Source of the DNA: Rhynchospora pubera
Lineage: Eukaryota; Streptophyta; Magnoliopsida; Poales; Cyperaceae
Reading direction: 5' to 3'
NCBI GenBank assembly: GCA_028095005.1
Contig: CM051461.1
Span: 166,194,574 to 166,258,573 of the forward strand
DNA length: 64,000 nucleotides
In this document: positions 38,360 through 50,978 of the stretch, piece after piece
Position numbering within the stretch: position 1 is the first letter of the stretch
Layout of the letters: the number at the start of each line of letters is the position of its first letter
The notes under the pieces: generated by a model
What the model was told of the DNA's origin: nothing
The model's input: only the letters and a program-made list of their open reading frames with translations
The model's database searches: none
Position numbers and translations under genes: made by a program

Positions 38360-39160
38360 GAATCAAATGTTGTTATGGTGGGAGAGGGAATAAGAATTTG
38401 AGAAGCCAAAAAGTTGGGTATGTGGGGGTGAATTTATTCCGGAACGCCAAAAATACAATCTAAGTTTCTCTCAAAAAACACAACGCAGAGGTGGAATTTT
38501 CTCCACCAGAAAAAATCGTTGGCAAGTTTTGTTTATTTTTTTTCTTTAAATCACAATAGCCTTCTATATACCGATCTCCAATTCAATTTTAATCCGACAT
38601 GAATTTCTATAGACCCAGTTTTTACCTTCTTATACGTTCAAAAAATTTCCCCCTTTTTTTTTGTTAATTATTCATATATTTATTTTTACTTATCTATTTG
38701 TTTTCAACACTTAGCAGCCTCTCAGGTAGAATCCACATTAGGACGCAAGTCTTAACTTTTGGGTTGGGAGGACAAGTTCTTTTTGAATGGCTGCAACTGC
38801 GAGAAATAATTGGCAACAGGACTAAATTAGAACGAATATTCTTTTTTGTGCTGCGAATGTCATAATTCAAGACTAACTGAGCGCTCATAATAATTATACG
38901 ATTGATCATATAATGTTTATTTAATTTTTATTTGTACGAAATTCATTAGTAGCGAGTGATGATGAGCAAAATGTTTGACGAGTCTCTCTGCATTTCACAT
39001 CTTTCCAAAAGAGTGGGAGTAAGCTCTGTCGCTACATGAGATGACATGATGAAAGGAAGATTACATGTCTTAAGCCTCGTTTAATATAAAAAAAATACAA
39101 AACAACGATTTTGGAATAGTAAAAGTAAAATTTATTTTTAAAGAGTGTAAAAAACGGTTA
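38360..39160. other. Intergenic
   Basis: AT-rich, with no gene, RNA or clear element seen. Confidence 0.5.
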
Positions 39161-40239
39161 TTTGTATTATTTAGAAAGACAAAATGTTAATTTTGAGAAA
39201 ATGTTAGTTGGAATAGTGCACTAATAAATTGTTTAAAAGTTATTGGGGATTATATTATAAATCAACCATTTGGAAGAACCAAATGTTTATTCTGATAAAA
39301 TGTTAGTTGGAATAGTTTAGTAATTAATATGCACTTTTATATAAATTTTGGATCGCCCAGAAATAACTACAGTTTTATAACGAAATAGCGATGTAAGAAT
39401 CTCCCTGTCTGAATTATTGTTAGCTTGTCCCATCTAATATGTCCTTCATTTTTTAAAAAATAATAATGATAACTCAAAATCTAAAATTCATTTTTGAGAA
39501 TTTTAGAAATATTATTTATATAACTTTTATGTATGTTTTAATGGCATTTTGAGTCCTAAAAAAATATAAATTAATGGTATCTTTAATCTAAAATTAATCT
39601 ATAAGGCCCTGTTTGGATAGTTAGGAATAAGGGCTATTCTAGACTAAATAGCTATTCGGGACTAAGAAACCATCCAAACAGTCCAGGATTAAGAGCTTAT
39701 TTGTATTATTTAGAAAGACAAAATGTTAATTTTGAGAAAATGTTAGTTGGAATAGTGCACTAATAAATTGTTTAAAAGTTATTGGGGATTATATTATAAA
39801 TCAACCATTTGGAAGAACCAAATGTTTATTCTGATAAAATGTTAGTTGGAATAGTTTAGTAATTAATATGCACTTTTATATAAATTTTGGATCGCCCAGA
39901 AATAACTACAGTTTTATAACGAAATAGCGATGTAAGAATCTCCCTGTCTGAATTATTGTTAGCTTGTCCCATCTAATATGTCCTTCATTTTTTAAAAAAT
40001 AATAATGATAACTCAAAATCTAAAATTCATTTTTGAGAATTTTAGAAATATTATTTATATAACTTTTATGTATGTTTTAATGGCATTTTGAGTCCTAAAA
40101 AAATATAAATTAATGGTATCTTTAATCTAAAATTAATCTATAAGGCCCTGTTTGGATAGTTAGGAATAAGAGCTATTCTAGACTAAATAGCTATTCGGGA
40201 CTAAGAAACCATCCAAACAGTCCAGGATTAAGAGCTTAT
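39161..40239. repeat. Direct tandem duplication, unit 539 bp
   Basis: 39161-39699 and 39700-40238 are aligned copies. I found one mismatch (GGGCTATTC versus AGCTATTC near 39632/40171). Each copy ends inside the left part of the MITE that is complete only at 40144-40443, so the MITE was there before the duplication. Both breakpoints share TTATT, suggesting replication slippage or microhomology-mediated repair. Confidence 0.95.
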
Positions 40240-40443
40240 TCTTAATCAGACTAAGATTAGTTAATCCGATATTTTGTTAGAATAAGAATTGAGATTAGAA
40301 AGAAAAGCTCATTATTTATTCTTTCCTCATCCAAACAAAAAGTCTTAATCTGAGATTAAGCTTATTCTTAAGAATTTAGGATTAAGAATCTTAATCCTGA
40401 ATAGCTAATCTTACCCTTAATCTCATACTATCCAAACGGAGCC
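40144..40443. mobile_element. Tourist-like MITE, 300 bp
   Basis: Ends GGCCCTGTTTGGATAG and CTATCCAAACGGAGCC are flanked by TAA on both sides. The interior is rich in inverted TTAATCC/GGATTAA and TTAGGAATAAG motifs. A truncated copy of its first 95 bp sits at 39605-39699 because of the tandem duplication. Confidence 0.85.
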
Positions 40444-40914
40444 TAAATTATGTTTAAATTTATTTCATCCTTAAATGAAAAGCACCGGCAATGGAATCTG
40501 ATTATTTCTGTAACTTTGCCACGGCGTAAATGTAAGGTGTTGTAAGTTTATCTTGAATTCTTGGTCCAGACAATTATTACTGAGGTCAAATGCAGCCTAC
40601 AAAAAATGAGGCCCGTTGATTTGTTTGATCATTGTACATAGGCCCAACGAAAATGGCAATGGTCCGAAACGAAACCTGGTATGATTCTCTCTCCAGTATT
40701 GAATAAACAGAGATGTCCAGGATTCCTCTCAACCAGTAACCATCACTGCACCAAGTGAGTCAAATTCTCAAACAACTAATTCAACACACATCCATTTTAG
40801 TCGAAAAAAAGACACAACCTCTCCAATTTAAAACCCTGCTCAAGCAGTCAAGCTCAACCATAAAAGCTAAGATCTTGCTCGAACCCAGATACCTGCGCTG
40901 ATACGCTTCCCCAA

Positions 40915-43721
40915 ATGGCAACTACGACGCGATGGCCATGCCATCATCCTCTTCAAATTTCCCACCACCATCGCCATCTCTCCAGCCTCCAGTACCGCCG
41001 CCAGCGCCGCGACGTCGCCGTCCGCGCCTTCGGTCGGAGCGACATAGAAGGTTTCATGCGCCGAGTCGCCTCCGGCGAGGTTTTGAAGGACGCTTGGCGT
41101 GGCGCCAACGAAGGGATAGAGCGGGCTGCTTTTGAGGCTCGGTTAGCGGCTCAAAGAATCGACCGGAAGTACTCGGTATCACGCTGGCTTGATGCAGCTG
41201 CTCGTGCCGCGGCGGTCAGAGCACGAGAGATTGATGCTGAACTGGGAATTGGACGGAGGTTGAACTCTTTTGCGGTTGATTTCTCGAGAAACTGGCCTAG
41301 GGTTGGATACTGATGCTTTCTCTTTTTTTTTTTTTTGTTCTTTTATAAAAATTGCGCAAGAATATATAATAGAGCTCATTGATGTCTCACTTATTATTCC
41401 TTTACTTGTTTTGGAATGTGCAGTACCGGAGAGAGCTCAATGATTACTCAAAAACACCCATTGGCAGGGGTTTAGTTGTGAGTGCTTTCGACCTTTTTTT
41501 CTATTCTAATTTACCTTTATACAAACCTAACTGTCAATATGCAGATGTTTGTGATGCCAATTATCAAATCTACTAATTAATTCATTCAAGAAAACAAAAT
41601 TGGCTTATACTTTTGTTCTTGATTCGGTGCAGACGCTGTTTTTTCTGTGGTTCCTATTGTCAGGATGGTTCTTCAGGTTCTTTATTCTTGCCACATGGGT
41701 TCTACCCTTTGCTGCTCCCCTTCTTATTGGTGCCTTTGCTAACAACTTCGCCATTGAGGTACTCTTTCTTTCCTCTACACTGGAAATTAGAAAAATCGGT
41801 GTGTCTTACTCTATAAGTCTATATATAGCTACTCTAAATTATATACCTATTCTAAATGATATAGCTACTCTAAATTTAAGCATTTCAGCTTAAAGACTGT
41901 AACATTTATAATATTTTTCTTTTTCGGCCTGTCCTTGACTGTAGTATAGAAAGTCATAAAATGAATCTTGACAAAAGAAGCTGCTTGTCACCCTTAACTT
42001 AAAAGTCTTTGGCAATGCTTTGTTTCACCCATGGATTATTGCCAAGATTTCTAGGGTAAGTTGTGGTTTGACATTGGTTAACTGCCAAGACATTCAAGGA
42101 CCTGTATGGTCTTATGGCAGGTACTAATGGAGGAGTAAATTAAAGTTTTTGCCCGGTATATTGTACCTCCATCACTTGGGTCTGTTGAGAACATGGTGCA
42201 TGTGCGCCGCTACATATGGTTAGATCAAGGAGCCTAGTTATTATTTAAGCACGCGCGCAGCACCAAATTTTGTTTTCTACTTTTAGCAGTTTCGACAATA
42301 AATATAACCGCATAAATAATGTAAATATAATAGTAGTAATGATTTTTTTTCAGAAAATATGGTAACAGTAACATATGAGATGATACTAACAATAATCTAT
42401 ATACCGCACTCTGTTAATCTGCTTTTTGATCCATTTGCTAGAATAGCTAGTATAGCAGATTAACCTATTTTAATGCAATTCCGGACTGTCTCATCCTTGT
42501 TTTGGCAACTTTATTTTGATTGAATGGTGCACTATTCTAGTATTCTGTAATTTCAAAAGTCACCAGATGAGTGCATCAGTCATTATAGGTCAAACTTTAA
42601 TATTTGTATGGTTGGCATATCTGTATGAGTGAGGATTGACACAAAATTAGTTATAGATAGGCATATCATTATCATTAGGTTAATAGCAGAAGGGTAATTG
42701 TAGTTTTTAACCAACTTTGGACTGGAAAGCATATATGAATAAATATGGACGGATTGCGTGCTAATACTAGTAGGTTAAAGCACGAGTATTGTTAGGCCGA
42801 TATAATCTTTACAGATATTTCAAATAATTTGAACTGTAGGTTGACATCTGTTCTTAGATTTTATCTTGTTGTAGTTCTTTATTTTTATTTTAGAAAACAG
42901 TGACATCTATTGGCTTCTCCATCATTGATGTAAACCATATGACCTCAGAAATTCCTTATTATTATTATAGTTAAGATCAACTCAATACTAAATTGTTCAA
43001 TGTACCCATATATAGTGTTGTTTTAGGCAGATTTTCTAAAGCTTAACAAATGGAGATATATAAACATACTTGTTTGCATGTTTAATAATAAATTGTTAAT
43101 AGTTGTGATGTTAGAATAACACAAAAGTATAAATATCTCACTAATAATATTTTTTTATGAGGATTTTGAAGGATTATTTACTTAAATTAACTCAGAGCAT
43201 TATGGCACCTTGTTCATTTTTCATAATTTTACTTTCCCAGCCTACTCTGCCTTCTTTGAATTATCAGCCATGTTCTTCATTTTTTAACTATTTTGTCTTG
43301 CATGATGTGTAACTTCATACACTGATTTTCAGCCAATTTAGAAACTTAAGGTCCATTTCTTTTGGGCGGCCTGCCAATTCTGTTAAATGTTGCATTCTTG
43401 GAGAGCCTTGTGCAAATTAGCAATTTAGCATAGCCCTTCATATTTGTCATTTAATCAAATGCCTAAATTGTGTTAAGATAGCATAACTGTTTGCCTTTTC
43501 ATTTTCTTATCTGTTTTATTATTTTTTTGGCCTATAAACAGGGAACATGCCCGGCTTGTAGAACACAATTTATTGGCTACCGAAAGCAAGTTATTAGATG
43601 CAGAAATTGCCAAAACATAGTGTGGCAACCAAAGGACAACTTCTCAAAAGGAAGCAATGGCGGTTCGTCTCGTAACAATTCAGAGCCTGATATCATTGAT
43701 GTTGAATTCGAAGAAAAATGA
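40915..43721 (+). CDS. Probable plastid membrane protein with C-terminal four-cysteine motif
   Basis: Four exons (40915-41301, 41424-41477, 41633-41758, 43542-43721), all joined at phase 0, give 248 residues. Residues 1-40 are rich in Arg, His and Ser with no acidic residue at the start, as in a chloroplast transit peptide. A charged helical segment follows (about 45-110). Exon 3 is one long hydrophobic stretch (149-185) that could cross the membrane twice. Exon 4 has CPAC and, 13 residues on, CRNC (Cys192, 195, 209, 212), a likely zinc or rubredoxin-like knuckle, then VWQPK and the acidic end DVEFEEK. I do not recognise a named family. Exon 1 is markedly GC-rich compared with the others. Intron 3 (1.8 kb) holds no feature that I recognise. 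Confidence 0.85.
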
Positions 43722-44064
43722 GGTAAGTTGGTTTCGGATATGATGAAAAGAGATTTTGTGTACATTTTTTAAAAATAATGGCAATGTTAGGTAGGGGCTT
43801 GTTGAAACAAGCGTGCTTTTGAAGTTTTTCTGTCCGTTTGTAAAATTTAGTGAACATAATTTTCATAGGAGTTGATTGGTACATTAGGTACATAATTTTG
43901 AAGTCATGTTATAATGTTGCCTTGCTGTTGAATTTTCTTACAATTTCCATCCTTTGATGCTGTCCACAATTTCAGAGATTCGCTCCATGAACCATCTTAG
44001 TAGAATTAATCGAGTATAATATATCTTCAAATGAAAAAAAAAAAGATAAGATAATCAGCGGATG

Positions 44065-44083
44065 CCCCCCCCCCCCCCCCCCC
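44065..44083. repeat. Homopolymer of 19 C
   Basis: A run of C between two convergent genes, in a G-quadruplex-free context on this strand. The complementary strand carries 19 G. Confidence 0.9.
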
Positions 44084-44183
44084 TAAATGGTAGGAAACTT
44101 TTTAACTGCGTATTAACCTTTTGTAAGACTTCAAGTCCCTGAAACACCAGAAATGGATTTCCTATTCCATCAAAGCTTTTCTG

Positions 44184-46311
44184 CTACTGATTTGTATCAA
44201 GAAACATAAGATAATTGATTTGGTCAATTCTGACATCTGCAATTAGGTCAATCGGTTTCTCCTTTCCTTCTGTTAGATAGAATGTGGTATGTTCGCAACT
44301 ATATTCATCTAAAATAAGAAGAAAGATATTTCAAACAAAACAAAAGAGTACAAAAAAATTGATTCATTTGTAATGCTTAGTGGTATTTCTTAAGGTCTAT
44401 TAGTGGTCATAACCGCAACTCCCAAAATGGGATGGTATTGCACAGGAGTTGCAAACTTAAAAAATTATATAGTAATGTGAACAATGATTTTAATTGAAAG
44501 GATAAAATATATACTGATTTGATCCAGCTTATGAACACTAGGCGCCCAAGCAATAATTGAATTCTTGAAGGAATCAAAATTAATGCTGTGTTCGTTTATT
44601 CATTTTCTTTTTTTTTTTCTGATAAGAGTGGCACAGTCACTGATTTGCACACAAACCAACGTTACAAGAACTTGATGAAAGAAAAATGAACCTAACGCAT
44701 AATTTACACCAGTCTATGATTATCTCCTGGTATTGTACCAATCAGATTAAAAAAAGTAGAACCAAACGGAAGAGGTGTTCCATGTCATACCATAAATTGT
44801 GCTGTGTGCAGATGTTGGAGGCATTGCCAAGAAATTCAAACCCAAATAGAGCACCAGCATACAAAATACAAGCACGATTAAAACAGATGGAACAGCCAAA
44901 GCCCAATACCTGAGAGCAATAGCATATTAGGCATCCCAATAACGCTCTGGCCGGCTGGCCCTCTGGGTATAATATTTGCTAAAGAAACTCCATAGAAAAT
45001 AACCAAGTTTTATAGTGACTAGTGAGTCGCAAACAACAAAAATCATTACAAGGAATTCTGGTTATTAGAGATCTTTAGATCCTTAATCTCAACTTGGCAC
45101 TGGTAAGGTGTTAAACCAGTTTGCGACTGAAAGATGACTCATCATCTAACCCATCAACTCGACAACCGTATAAATCAGGAAACCGATTAAAAATACATGA
45201 GGACCAAGATGGCAAACGTTTGATCCATTAAGGAACAGATACTGCAGTGAGACAGTTCTATACAAACTAAAAAATAGATACAACATGTACTTGCTAGGAT
45301 AATAAGTAATTCCAAGGGAATGCAACAATGGCTCTGGTGCATAAGCCCACACTAAGTGTATAACTGCAACAAAAAAAAGAAACAACTGTAATATCAGTCC
45401 AGCACTGGTTACACAGAAACTAATTTGAAATAAATCAGAAATATTTTACAAACTGCACCTTGTTCTTTTAAAAAAATAAGCAACATATTTTATTGAAATA
45501 CAATCCCACCAAACTGCTACATATCAAAACAACCAGGGATCAGTAGCAAAGCCACTTGCAAGATAGGGGTATCAAATGACCTCACTGCAATATGCAAATT
45601 AGCTTGCACAGATGTAGTTTCTTAATTTCTCTAACCAACTCCTCTGGAATTGACACCAGTGACTGTACCAAAAGAGGATAGATCCTAATCCTCATTTCTA
45701 ATTGGTAAGCTCATTAATAACTAAATTCATGACACTTACGCAAATGCTTCTTCCAAAATATCATTTCTGATGGGAACTCATAACCATGTCCAAAAAACAA
45801 AATGTGCTGGCAGCTTGATCTATTGGGATAGGTTAACACCAAATGTATTTGACATCTGTAACATCTGATCAAAAAGTTCTCAAAACAATGCAGATTTTAT
45901 TAACAGCTTAGATGGTTATGCATCAATTTTGATGCAATTTGACAAATGGTTGGTCATCCTCATCCATCCAGCTGTTTTAAACTTTCAATACTAAAGATGA
46001 ACACTATTCAATGTAAGGTACAATATCACAATTTTTGGCATTATGTTGAGGGTTGTTCCAAGAATTGCTTGAACTGGAGGAAATCGAATTGAGACGCGAC
46101 CTGTGGCGATGACAGTGGTGATGGATCCCACAAATCCATACACTTCTGATGGTTTCGGTCCATGCTCTTGGTCTTGGGGGAAACCAGCTCCTGCTCTATC
46201 GTCTGTTATCTTGCGTTCCTTAAAATTCGGAGAGGCCGATGCACGGCGGTCGCGGAGTTGATTGAGAAAGCTAAGCTCATCGACGAAAGTCCCTCTTCCA
46301 TTATTTGTCAT
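44184..46311 (-). CDS. PIGP: PIG-P subunit of GPI-GlcNAc transferase
   Basis: Four exons (46101-46311, 45291-45363, 44791-44909, 44184-44308) give 175 residues in frame. The PIG-P domain starts SEVYGFVGSITTVIAT, continues with VWAYAPEP, LHSLGITYYPSKYWALAVP and a second hydrophobic helix ending LGLNFLAMPP, then the family's DEYS and RIDQIN tail. PIG-P (yeast Gpi19) is a two-pass ER membrane subunit of the complex that transfers GlcNAc to phosphatidylinositol, the first step of GPI anchor synthesis. The N-terminal 50 residues are charged and specific to plants. The start is the first ATG, with stops upstream. Intron 1 is about 740 bp. It is convergent with the gene at 40915-43721, with 462 bp between the stop codons. 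Confidence 0.92.
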
Positions 46312-46542
46312 GTAATTAATTGTAGTGGGGGTTAATTTGATAAAATTTTGACAAATTTTCCTGCTAAATTATATATATATTAAAATATAAATATGTATAT
46401 GCGTGTACTATTCGAATACACATGTTAATTATCTGTCAATTTCTTAAATTATTATTTAAAATTTACTTAGAATCATTAAAATATGAACTTATAAATAATA
46501 ATGATTAGATTTACGTCAAATTTATCATTTTTCATGTATACA
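46312..46542. promoter_or_regulatory. Upstream region of PIG-P gene
   Basis: An AT run with TATATATATATT (46369-46380) lies 60-70 bp upstream of the PIG-P start and could act as its TATA element. Nothing else is recognised. Confidence 0.3.
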
Positions 46543-46948
46543 GAGAAATGTTAGAGTCCAATATATTGGACATATGAGCTCCGTCTAATACGATCGTTTT
46601 CATATTTTTAAATTTCAAATGACCGATTCGAACCGTTCAATATGTTCTCCATATTGAAAAACTTATAAGAAACCAATTTTTACATTTTTTTCAAATTCTT
46701 TTACTATTTTTTTAGTATTTTAGAAAATCGTTGTTATTGGACGATCCATAATGTTTATATCATGAATTTTCAAAATACCAAAAAAAATAGTAAAAATTTT
46801 TGAAAAAATATAAAAATTGATTTCTTGTAAGTTTTTAATATGGAGAACGTATTGAATAGTTCGGATTTGTCATTTGAAATTTAAAATCGTGAAAACGATC
46901 ATATTGGACAGACTCATCCGTCCTATATATTGGACACTAGCATTTCTC
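46543..46948. mobile_element. Foldback MITE, 406 bp, Mutator-like
   Basis: Inverted ends GAGAAATGTTAG / CTAGCATTTCTC lead into a near-complete foldback. Flanks ATGTATACA (left) and ATGTATATA (right) are a 9-bp duplication with one change. The inner arms (GAAACCAATTTTTACATTTT, TTTTACTATTTTTTTAG) match those of the foldback at 35544, but the outer 60 bp differ. Confidence 0.9.
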
Positions 46949-46959
46949 ATGTATATATA

Positions 46960-47275
46960 ATAATAAAATAACACAAAATAAATAGAGTTATATTTTAAAA
47001 TTGGATTTCCGAATTATATATTTTGTTTCTTTTTGTTGCCATTTATCAAAATTATCAAATCAATTTATTACCAAATTCTTATCTAATTAAGTGCGTAAAA
47101 CTGTCAATGACCAATCTATATTGAATACAATATCATTTGATATTGTTACAGTGAAAATAAAAAAGAAATTAAAAATAATGTTAAAGATTATTCAATCAAC
47201 CTAAAAGTTTTTATTATCACAAATTGCATATTTAAAGATTATTGAATGGAAAGACATTCGAATTCTTGAGAATCG
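46960..47275 (+). repeat. Dispersed direct repeat, copy 1
   Basis: Shares about 300 bp with 50262-50620, for example AGAGTTATATTTTAAAATTG, ATTGCATATTTAAA and AAGACATTCGAATTCTT. Some small indels separate them. No terminal structure or ORF is seen. Confidence 0.85.
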
Positions 47276-47289
47276 CTTTCCTCACTCCC

Positions 47290-47480
47290 TTGTTTGGGAA
47301 TTGCTCAAGTCACGCATGGGTTACTCATTCACTTCCATTGTATTTTAAAAATGACCAAAATACTCTTCTTCTAGCTATAAAATCTGAGGATAAAAAATGG
47401 GAGAGGAAGTTATTTTTTTCATTTTAAAAAATTGGGAGTGGATAAGTAACTCAGGCATGCCGTGAGCAATTCTCCCCTTG
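47290..47480. mobile_element. Small foldback MITE-like element
   Basis: GGGAATTGCTCAAGTCACGC at about 47295 is mirrored by GGCATGCCGTGAGCAATTCT near 47455, and GGTTACTCATTCACTTCC by GGGAGTGGATAAGTAACTC. Boundaries and target duplication are unclear. Confidence 0.5.
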
Positions 47481-47548
47481 GTTGGAGATACCCATTTCAT
47501 ATAGAGTGCATTGGACACGAGAAATTCCACTTGGGATATTCTCATATA

Positions 47549-47705
47549 GGGGCCGTTTGGATCGGGAGAATTTGGGAAAGTTGTAATTTTTAGGAATAAA
47601 TTTATTGAAAAGTATGTAATTTTGTGAAGAGTTTGGATTGTTTATAATAAATTTATGGTAGTAAGATGAAATTCCCAAAAATTCTATGGGGATCCAAACG
47701 GCCCC
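47549..47705. mobile_element. Tourist-like MITE, 157 bp
   Basis: Perfect ends GGGGCCGTTTGGATC / GATCCAAACGGCCCC are flanked by ATA on both sides. It is the same family as those at 13908 and 16972. Confidence 0.88.
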
Positions 47706-50261
47706 ATAACTTTTTTTGACACATTTGCCCACAAACAGTCAAACACTTGAAGCCCATTTGGAAACTTCCAAAACCATGCTTTATTTCCGTCTTTCCGATA
47801 ATAATACTGTTCATGGTGTCTCAGGACAATATTTGTACATGAAAAAGAAAGTACAATTATGATATTATGATAGAAGTATACTTCTATCATTTAAAGAATG
47901 ATTTTTTTAAAAAAAAATGTTTTGAATACCATACTAGCTATCAGACCGGTCAAGCAAAGAGTACGAAATCTTATTGATTTAACTGGCTGTACCGATTTTA
48001 ATACTAGATGACATCATAAGTATTTTGATCTTAAAAAACAATGTCATAATAATTTAATGATAAATAAGTTGTGTGTACTGATTTCGAATATTTAATTTTA
48101 TAATTTTGTATCACAATTTATAATTTTACCAATAAATAAGTTGTGTGTACTGATTTCAACTTATTTTTAATAAAAAAAAAATAAGGCCTATTTGCTAAAT
48201 CATTGTGGCCCGCCCGTGCATCTATTGCTTGTTTCTCGATAATGCATTAAAATACAATGTTTCTCGATCTCCATGAGCTTCGATCTTTTATCGCAGCGAA
48301 AAATATGCGAAGGAAAAACCGACTCGATACTGAGATGTTTCTTTTTTTTTTTTTTTAGGTATTTCGCAGATGCTTTCTAGCAAAAAAAAAATAAAGGGGC
48401 ATTGTGGCTTTTCATACCGGACTAGGATGCAGTATCTGTTATTATTCGAAATATCCAATAACTGGTTCATTACTAAAAAAAAAATCATGATATATCAAAG
48501 ATACTACGTGTCTATGTCATAAGAAAAATGATTTAATATTCATCCTTAAACCATCCAAATTAATAATATTGGAGGATATATGGTAAAAAACTGAAAACCA
48601 CCGTGATAGTAACAACATTTTTTTAGAGTGTAGGTGAATTCATAAAAAAAATAAAAGCATAAAAACTCGGGGTGAGAAATGATAATTAACCCTTAAAAGT
48701 GGAAACTAAAAGATTGACCTAAAATATTCAAGCAAGTTCTTTGAAATGATCTCATTATTTTAATTAGATTATTCTTTAGTTAAAATTGAAGAAATATTTA
48801 TGTATTCTCTGTTTTCTCCTTCTTTTCCATGCACAAATGATCAATTTTCAAGTGTCTTTAATTTGGAAGACCCCAAAGGTACATTATATCAAGTTTCTGC
48901 AACTGAATATGCTAAATATAATGTTTTGTTACAATGAAAGCTAATATTGTAGTTTTAAATTTTTTTTAGTTTCCTTTTTAACTAATTTCACCTAACAACT
49001 GAGTGTTTTGCGATTTTCGATGAGTGGTAGAACTCATTGGATCGGCAGATCTCTGACCTCCGTGAGCAATTATCTGACACCTCATTTTTTTCCACGCAGC
49101 AAGGTGCGTAAGATTATTTATCAATTGGTTGTGTTAAGTAGTTTTTAATTTATTTAATTTTTCTTCTTTAACTAATTTCACATTTTTATTGTTTTTTTAT
49201 AGTTTATGAATGCACATAGAATGCTTTGGCTCAATGGACTTTAGTGAAATGTTTGGTAGATCACCTTTTACATATTAAATAGCAAATGATGTTTTCCACG
49301 AGTTCGGTCGCAGGCCATGATCAATGGCCAGAACGATATATCATCATTTTCAAGATGTATGTCATTTGATTTTTATCCAATGTCTTTATTTTTATCGGAT
49401 AGAAAAATGAAATGTATTCTAATTTGATTTATAATTCTTGGAAAATTGTTTAAGATGTAATTGAATGATTTATTCTAAACTATGCTATTTTTTTCCCATT
49501 TTTGTCATGCCATCTACGTAAAGATAAAAATAATGAGTCGCATAAATATTGTATTCGATAGCATTGATATTTGCATGATGAAAATAAATGATGCAAGTTA
49601 TGGATTTGAGCTGAGTTTGTTTTACAACCATTAATATGGCGGATCGAAATGATGTATTAGAAAATTTTAAAACTCTATTAACTTCCACAAAAACGCACAA
49701 CAAAATGGTATATTGTCTATTAACTTTCACACAAACACACAACAAAATGGTATATCGTCGTTTATAATAACAAATTTAAACTAAATAATTAGATTTGAAG
49801 AGCCTTGTTTTTATTTTTCTGTTGATCGATATAGAGGAGCAAAATGGAAAAATTTAGATTTCACCTTTAACAAACAAATTAATGAATAATTCTGTAATTC
49901 AAGAATTTTTTTTGGAAATAATTATATTTTTCTTGAATAGCCTTGTAACTAATATTGAGTTGTCAATGAACATTTCTCGATTCACGTTAGTGAAGCGTTA
50001 GTGGAAAAAAATAACATACATATCAATTTATACCCTCATCAAAATTTAACTATTCGTTGAAAAGAAAAAAAAATTGTATTAGAAAGTTAGATGAGTGGAC
50101 CAATGTCTATACTTGCTAATTTCTCAAACAAATATACTCACTACTGAGTGTATATATACGTCTCAACAAATTCTAAATCTAAATGTTTTAGTGTTCCAAC
50201 AAATGTTAATTTTATTATCAATATGTTTATACTTTAACTTGACATGAAAGTTTTAAATCAT
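47706..50261. other. Intergenic AT-rich stretch
   Basis: No complete gene is seen. At 49020-49105 a short frame reads like a coiled-coil exon (LDRQISDLREQLSD) ending before an AG|GTGCGTAAG donor-like site. It could be a relic exon of a transposase or gene, but has no partner exons. Confidence 0.4.
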
Positions 50262-50620
50262 CTTATTATATAATAATAAAATAACACAAAGTAAATAGAG
50301 TTATATTTTAAAATTGGATTTCTGAATTATATATTAGTTTCTTTTTGTTGCCTTTTATCAAAATTATCAAATCAATTTATTACCAAATTATTATCTAATT
50401 AATAGTGCTTTCACTCGTAAAACTGTCAATGACCGATCTATAGAGAATACAATATCATTTGATATTGTTAAAGTAAAAGAAAAATAAAAATAACGTTAAA
50501 GATTATTCAATCAACCTAAAACTTTTTATCATCACAAATTGCATATTTAAATATTATTTAATGTTTATTATTATCGAGTATTATTGAGATTATTATTGAA
50601 TGTAAAGACATTCGAATTCT
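50262..50620 (+). repeat. Dispersed direct repeat, copy 2
   Basis: Second copy of 46960-47275. It has an extra 40 bp or so near its right end (TTTATTATTATCGAGTATTA) and lacks the foldback MITE that adjoins copy 1. Confidence 0.85.
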
Positions 50621-50765
50621 TATTTGTTATATGAATAGAAAAAAAAATTCCGATATACTCATGTAAAACATAAAATTTTAATCTCTGCATAACAGTGCTC
50701 ATCTAAAATTTTATCGATATGAAAATGAAACACTGTTGCCTTCGGAAGGGTCTAATTACGGAACT

Positions 50766-50931
50766 GCATCCTCTGGATGGCCATCCATGGATGGTTTTCG
50801 ATCTCAGCCGTCTGATTTAATCTCAATGGCTATAGATGCCCCGTGCATGATACCTGGATTGATAGGCCCGAAAAGATCTAACCGTTGAGATTAAATCGGA
50901 CGGCTCGGATCGAAAGACGTCCACTGGATGC
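50766..50931. mobile_element. Inverted-repeat MITE just upstream of the Man1/Src1-like gene
   Basis: GATCTCAGCCGTCTGATTTA (about 50800) is mirrored by TTAAATCGGACGGCTCGGAT (about 50891) around a central loop, and the ends GCATCC / GGATGC are inverted. It ends 48 bp before the start codon, so it probably lies in the promoter or 5' UTR. A related GATCGGACGGTCTGAGATTA string occurs at the window's right edge. Confidence 0.7.
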
Positions 50932-50978
50932 TTTGCTTCATTGCTTGCTCCAAAATTCCCCCCTCTCAGACCTCAATC

